A stretch of DNA of 64,000 nt. Origin: an uncultured Prevotellaceae bacterium. GTDB taxonomy: Bacteria > Bacteroidota > Bacteroidia > Bacteroidales > Bacteroidaceae. The DNA lies in assembly GCA_902774815.1 (NCBI GenBank), contig CACYJV010000014.1:25547-89546 (forward strand). The letters run 5' to 3'. The notes under the pieces were generated by a model. It made no database searches, was not told the origin of the DNA, and was given only the letters and a program-made list of their open reading frames with translations. The translations under genes were made by a program, and so were the position numbers. Numbering within the stretch: the stretch's first letter is position 1; each line of letters starts with the position of its first letter. Positions 60,206 to 64,000 of this stretch are shown one piece after another.

Positions 60206-62719
60206 ATGAGAAGAATCTTTTTCACTTTCATCTGCTGTATGCTTTTCATGGCGGCAACAGCTCAGCGTATTACACGCGAATATAATAATGTGTCGCTCAG
60301 CGAGGCTTTGCGCCAGCTGAACGAGCAGAGCGAGGAATACACCATCAGTTTCCTCTACAACGAATTGGAAGACTTCCGCATCACTACCTCCATTCGACGC
60401 AAATCCGTGCCCGATGCCATCCGTCAGATGATTGGTTTCTATCCCATCCGTATGACCGTTGAGGACAGGGAAATTGTTGTGGAATGTCCACAAAAAGCCG
60501 CTCCACGCTACAAGGGTACCGTTATTGATGAGCAAGGCCAGCCCATCGTATACGCCAACATTGCCCTACTCTCGCCACAGGACTCCACGTTGATTACGGG
60601 TGGTGTGTCGAACGAGAGCGGACACTTCGTGATTCCTTGTGAACAGTTACCTGTACTTGCGCGTATCTCATACGTAGGCTACAAGACTGGGTATGCAATT
60701 CTCGACACAAGAAATGTAGGCCGTATCACACTCAAACTTGAAACCATCAAGTTGAATGGTGTGCAGGTGAAAGGCGAGCGCATCGTGTCGAGCACCGAGA
60801 ACGGCCACCTCGTCTACAACATATCGATGCTCCTGCAAGTTTATCCTGCCGACAATGCCTACGATGCACTGACCAACATTCCCGGTGTGAGTGAAATGAA
60901 TGGCAACATCATGTTCTCTGGGCAAGCCGTTACGCTTATCATCAATGGTAAGCCCACTACGCTCAGTGCTGAAAAGATGGTGGAACGGCTCAAACAAATG
61001 CCTGCCGCTATGCTTGCAAAGGCTGAGGTGATGCCCGCGGCTCCTGCGAAATACCATGTGCGGGGCATGGCCATCAACATCGTAACTAAAGACTTTACTG
61101 GGACAAACCAGCTATCTGGGCAACTGATGAGCGGTTGGCGGCAACACAAATATGGTACTGGCTATGCGGGTGGAAGCATCATCTATAATCACGACAAGCT
61201 GGGAATAGATGCGTCGTACACTTATACCAAAGGAACGGGTTACGGGCAGGTGGAGCATGAGGCTAACCATCCGCTTGGAGAGCAACGCGTGCCTTACAAG
61301 GACAAGACCCGCAATCGCAGCATCGGCATCGACCATAACTACCATATTGGGATGGACTATGCCATTGCCGACAACCACCGTTTGAGCCTTGCCTACACGG
61401 GGCAGTGGAACAACACCCGCTCCACCAATACCACCACGGGTACGGCGCAATCTGTACAGAAATCCCGCCAACATGACTATCTACACAACGTTGATGCCAG
61501 CTACACCACTCCATTTGGATTGCAATTGGCAGCTTCCTATACAAATTATCAGCAACCAAGAACTCAGATTCTTGATGGCACGATGTACGACCAGACTCAT
61601 AGTCTCTATGTCGATAGCCGTCAAAAAGTAAGCAAATGGCTTTTCACTGCCGACCAGACCCATTCTTTTTCTCATCATTGGGAACTAACGTACGGTGCAA
61701 AAGCACAGTTCACTAACAATAACAGCTATCAGACCACACTCGACGAGCAACGCCAACCGATAGCCGATGCCACATCGCACGTGGATTACAACGAACGAAT
61801 ACTAAACGCTTACGCGGGTTTCAGTAAGCAGATAGGCGAGTCGTTGAGTGTTGATGCCTCACTGACAGCTGAGCAATACCATGCCACCAAGTGGAACGAG
61901 TGGCGCCTCTATCCGCAGTTCAACGCCATGTGGAACATCAATGCGAAGAACATGCTCAATCTTTCATTCAGCAGCGAAACCATCTACCCCTCCTATTGGA
62001 GTACAATGAGTAGCATCTATTACTCTTCGGCATATAGTGAAATATGGGGTAATCCCGATCTGAAGACAGCCGCGAGCTACGATCTTAACCTGATGTGGCA
62101 GCTAAACCGCAAATACACTTTCACGGCCTTTGCACAGTTTGAGCCCGACTATTTCGCCCAGCTTGCCTATCAACCCAGTGACCGAATGGCTGTCATTATG
62201 AAGGAGACCAACTTCGACTATTCCAACAACTTCGGCCTGCAAGCCTCCGCGCAATTTCATATTGGCAAATGGCTTAACGGAACCTTCACCGCCACTGGCT
62301 TCTATCGACACGACAAGAGCAACGACTTCTTCGACCTGCCGTTCAATCGCACGCAACTCTCAGCTATTCTCAGTGGTGCGGCTGTAGTCAAATTGTCGCA
62401 ACGACACAACATCCAATTCATTTTGAATCCTTTCTTCCAATCAAAAGCCATTCAGGGAGTTTATGACATCGACCCGATGTTTCGTCTTCATGCAACACTC
62501 CGTTGGACTTCCGACAACGGCAAGTGGAGCCTGATAGCCAAAGGCACGAATATTCTCAATGGCTATTCCAGCGTCCTCTCCACACTTGCCAATCAAGATT
62601 ACACGATGCGCGTTTGGAATTCTAACACTCCTAATGCATCCCTTACCGCCATCTATCGCATCGGCAACTTCAAGGAGAAGAAAAAGAAGACCGTGGACAC
62701 CTCGCGCATGGGATATTGA
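60206..62719 (+). CDS. outer-membrane receptor-like beta-barrel protein with STN and CarboxypepD-like domains
   Basis: 837 residues. Signal peptide ending ATAQ near residue 20; STN-like domain (about 22-95; YNNVSLSEALRQLNEQSEEY); carboxypeptidase regulatory-like domain (about 100-185); short plug-like region (LNGVQVKGERIVSS ... DALTNIPGVSEMNG); then a large outer-membrane barrel (about 300-837) of the OMP_b-brl_3 type. The STN plus upstream sigma/anti-sigma genes indicate a cell-surface signalling set in which ligand binding releases the sigma factor. Ligand unknown. Confidence 0.85.
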   Translation: MRRIFFTFICCMLFMAATAQRITREYNNVSLSEALRQLNEQSEEYTISFLYNELEDFRITTSIRRKSVPDAIRQMIGFYPIRMTVEDREIVVECPQKAAPRYKGTVIDEQGQPIVYANIALLSPQDSTLITGGVSNESGHFVIPCEQLPVLARISYVGYKTGYAILDTRNVGRITLKLETIKLNGVQVKGERIVSSTENGHLVYNISMLLQVYPADNAYDALTNIPGVSEMNGNIMFSGQAVTLIINGKPTTLSAEKMVERLKQMPAAMLAKAEVMPAAPAKYHVRGMAINIVTKDFTGTNQLSGQLMSGWRQHKYGTGYAGGSIIYNHDKLGIDASYTYTKGTGYGQVEHEANHPLGEQRVPYKDKTRNRSIGIDHNYHIGMDYAIADNHRLSLAYTGQWNNTRSTNTTTGTAQSVQKSRQHDYLHNVDASYTTPFGLQLAASYTNYQQPRTQILDGTMYDQTHSLYVDSRQKVSKWLFTADQTHSFSHHWELTYGAKAQFTNNNSYQTTLDEQRQPIADATSHVDYNERILNAYAGFSKQIGESLSVDASLTAEQYHATKWNEWRLYPQFNAMWNINAKNMLNLSFSSETIYPSYWSTMSSIYYSSAYSEIWGNPDLKTAASYDLNLMWQLNRKYTFTAFAQFEPDYFAQLAYQPSDRMAVIMKETNFDYSNNFGLQASAQFHIGKWLNGTFTATGFYRHDKSNDFFDLPFNRTQLSAILSGAAVVKLSQRHNIQFILNPFFQSKAIQGVYDIDPMFRLHATLRWTSDNGKWSLIAKGTNILNGYSSVLSTLANQDYTMRVWNSNTPNASLTAIYRIGNFKEKKKKTVDTSRMGY

Positions 62720-62764
62720 CGTCAACAAAATGAAATTATGAAAGCATTTGGGATATCGTTAAAT

Positions 62765-62810
62765 AAGGAAATAAGCGAAGTAACTTGAATGTCACTCCGC
62801 TTATTTCCTT
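62765..62810. terminator. bidirectional terminator-like hairpin
   Basis: AAGGAAATAAGCG pairs with CGCTTATTTCCTT around a 20-base interval that itself contains a second short stem; it lies between the convergent receptor and DUF2795 genes and overlaps the last bases of the latter. Confidence 0.75.
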
Positions 62811-63030
62811 AATACTCATCCTCGTTGAAGAGGAAATCTTCTTTGGTGGGATAGTCGGGCCAAATATCCTCTATGGAGTCGTATACATCGCCTTCGTCCT
62901 CGATCTCCTGAAGGTTCTCAAGAACTTCGAGCGGTGCGCCCGAACGAATTGCATAATCTATCAGTTCATCCTTGGTTGCGGGCCAGGGAGCGTCTTCAAG
63001 TTTTGACGCAAGTTCAAGTGTCCAATACAT
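62809..63030 (-). CDS. DUF2795-family small protein
   Basis: 73 residues with the conserved LEDAPWPATKDELIDYAIRSGAPLEVLENLQEIED pattern of this widely kept Bacteroidetes family. No signal peptide. Function unknown. Promoter at 63083-63112. Confidence 0.9.
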   Translation of the reverse strand: MYWTLELASKLEDAPWPATKDELIDYAIRSGAPLEVLENLQEIEDEGDVYDSIEDIWPDYPTKEDFLFNEDEY

Positions 63031-63082
63031 AGTTTTTTATTGTTTTTGTTGTTAGTTATTATTGCTTTTTCATTTTGTTGCG

Positions 63083-63112
63083 CAAAAGTAGCAAATTATT
63101 TTGTATTTGCAA
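63083..63112 (-). promoter_or_regulatory. promoter of the DUF2795 gene
   Basis: TTG (63112-63110), 19 bases, TACTTTTG (63090-63083) on the minus strand. Confidence 0.72.
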
Positions 63113-63166
63113 GCAATTTAGTAATATTTTTCATAGAAAAGTGACGAAAATATTTAACATCATTCA

Positions 63167-63730
63167 TCAAAGGTTCATCTGGTAGCTCATATGAGGTAGT
63201 TTAGGGTCGAAAAACACCACTCCTACGTCCATCAAGTCAAAGCTTACGACGGCTGAAGCAGCCCCTTTCAACTGCTGCCAGGCTGGTTTCGGCTTGCCCT
63301 TTTCTGAGATGTCGGTCATGGCAACGACCATATCAGTATGAACGGCGTCCAATACACTATTGACACTATCTAATGTAGCACGAACAACCACCAAGCGACA
63401 GCCATCCATCTTATCAATGAAACGAGTATGGCGGCATCCTGCCAACACATAGGCTTTCTCTTCAGCAGGTACGTCGACAGCCACAAAGGTAGCCGGCGAC
63501 TGACAGTAGTTAGCGAGTCGCATCAGCAGACGGCAAACCTTAAGTCTGTTGCCTTTCAAATCGGGCATGAGCGATACCAGATCAGCATACAAATGGTATG
63601 GTCTACGCTGGCACAACACCTCAGTCACCATCCTATATGCAAATGGTGACTGAATACCGAACCCTCTGCTATGTCCTATTCGGCGCAATCTACACCAAGA
63701 CATTCGAATACATTCTGCCAGATTCATCAC
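63167..63730 (-). CDS. conserved small Bacteroidetes protein, methyltransferase-like remnant family
   Basis: 187 residues. The N-terminal RIGHSRGFGIQSPFAYRMVTEVL is a recognisable start of a Bacteroidetes family usually annotated as SAM-dependent methyltransferase-like or hypothetical. A Rossmann-like middle (ATFVAVDVPAEEKAYVLAG) lacks a clear SAM-binding glycine motif. Not supported as an enzyme. Confidence 0.6.
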   Translation of the reverse strand: MMNLAECIRMSWCRLRRIGHSRGFGIQSPFAYRMVTEVLCQRRPYHLYADLVSLMPDLKGNRLKVCRLLMRLANYCQSPATFVAVDVPAEEKAYVLAGCRHTRFIDKMDGCRLVVVRATLDSVNSVLDAVHTDMVVAMTDISEKGKPKPAWQQLKGAASAVVSFDLMDVGVVFFDPKLPHMSYQMNL

Positions 63731-63826
63731 GTGTTGTGTTTATTCAATACAAAAATAGACATTATTTTTTACACCACCAAACAATTCCGCGTTTTTCATC
63801 ATCACATCAAGCCATCAACACCCATC

Positions 63827-63910
63827 ACCTCTTACCTATTACCTATTACCTGTTACCTATAACCTGTTACCTATAACCTGTTACCTATTACCTATCACCT
63901 GTTACCTAAA
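63827..63910. repeat. heptanucleotide tandem array, 12 units
   Basis: ACCTATT, ACCTGTT and ACCTATA units in uninterrupted seven-base steps from 63827 to 63910. Lies between a coding gene and the terminator of the 5S rRNA. Confidence 0.9.
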
Positions 63911-63911
63911 C

Positions 63912-63949
63912 AAAAAAAGGCCTCACGCATCATCGCTGATCCGTGAGGC
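63912..63949 (-). terminator. terminator of the rRNA operon
   Basis: On the minus strand GCCTCACGGATCA and TGATGCGTGAGGC form a long stem around GCGA, followed by CTTTTTTT. Confidence 0.9.
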
Positions 63950-63962
63950 TCTCTCGTAAAGA

Positions 63963-64000
63963 AGGCGGCTACCTACTCTCCCACATTGCATTGCAGTACC
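63963..64000 (-). rRNA. rrf: 5S rRNA, 3' end (continues beyond the window)
   Basis: The minus strand reads GGTACTGCAATGCAATGTGG, GAGAGTAGGTAGCCGCC, the conserved 3' part of bacterial 5S rRNA; a terminator follows. The rest of the rRNA operon would be beyond 64000. Confidence 0.85.

Overview
The window looks like chromosomal DNA of a Bacteroidales bacterium, most likely a Prevotella-type member (Prevotellaceae). This rests on SusC/SusD pairs, GldK-L-M-N/PorP type IX secretion genes, a FecI-type sigma factor with a DUF4974-containing anti-sigma protein, many secreted glycosidases and peptidases, Bacteroidetes promoters (TTTG/TTG, 19-20 nt, TAnnTTTG) ahead of many genes, and typical intergenic repeats. 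Genus and species are inferred; no 16S sequence is present.

Layout. 1-3000: end of a butyrate kinase gene and a family 2 glycosidase. 3001-9290: spacer with repeats, then a SusC-like receptor carrying an unusual C-terminal OmpA-like domain and its SusD-like lipoprotein, closed by a terminator. 9394-14723: an outer-membrane protein, a long 22-bp-period repeat array, and carB. 14753-19870: a small barrel protein and a 1451-residue CotH/lamin-tail protein with a type IX sorting tail. 19882-21497: a second 22-bp array, a REP-like element and two AT-rich lipoprotein genes. 21552-26453: CBM9-like protein, sugar kinase-like protein, PH-domain membrane protein, family 20 hexosaminidase and an MgtC-family protein. 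26543-33590 (minus): porP-gldK-gldL-gldM-gldN plus a small barrel gene.

33795-51787 is rich in secreted proteins: a subtilisin-like protease, a C10 (streptopain-like) protease, a Ca-loop (dockerin-like) secreted protein, a GH43-like glycosidase and a leucine-rich secreted protein interrupted by two in-frame stop codons. Four of these end in dockerin-type repeats. Between them are dispersed hairpins, GTAG-headed REP-like elements and a duplicated composite spacer. 52086-54873: two DUF2975-like membrane proteins with a YozG-like regulator, then a GH8 exo-oligoxylanase. 54878-58571 (minus): barrel protein, metallophosphoesterase lipoprotein and an M3 dipeptidyl carboxypeptidase. 58924-62719: ECF sigma, a short anti-sigma factor and an STN-containing outer-membrane receptor. 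The window ends with a DUF2795-type protein, a small conserved protein, a heptanucleotide array, and the terminator and 3' end of a 5S rRNA on the minus strand.

Functionally the region serves nutrient capture at the cell surface: polymers and proteins are cut by exported enzymes, some products enter through SusCD-type receptors, and the type IX machinery made here exports at least one nearby protein (the CotH protein). The most unusual content is in the repeats: three separate arrays with a strict 22-bp period, heptanucleotide-period spacers that have also entered the coding sequence of the GH2 gene in frame, and a composite spacer repeated behind dockerin genes.
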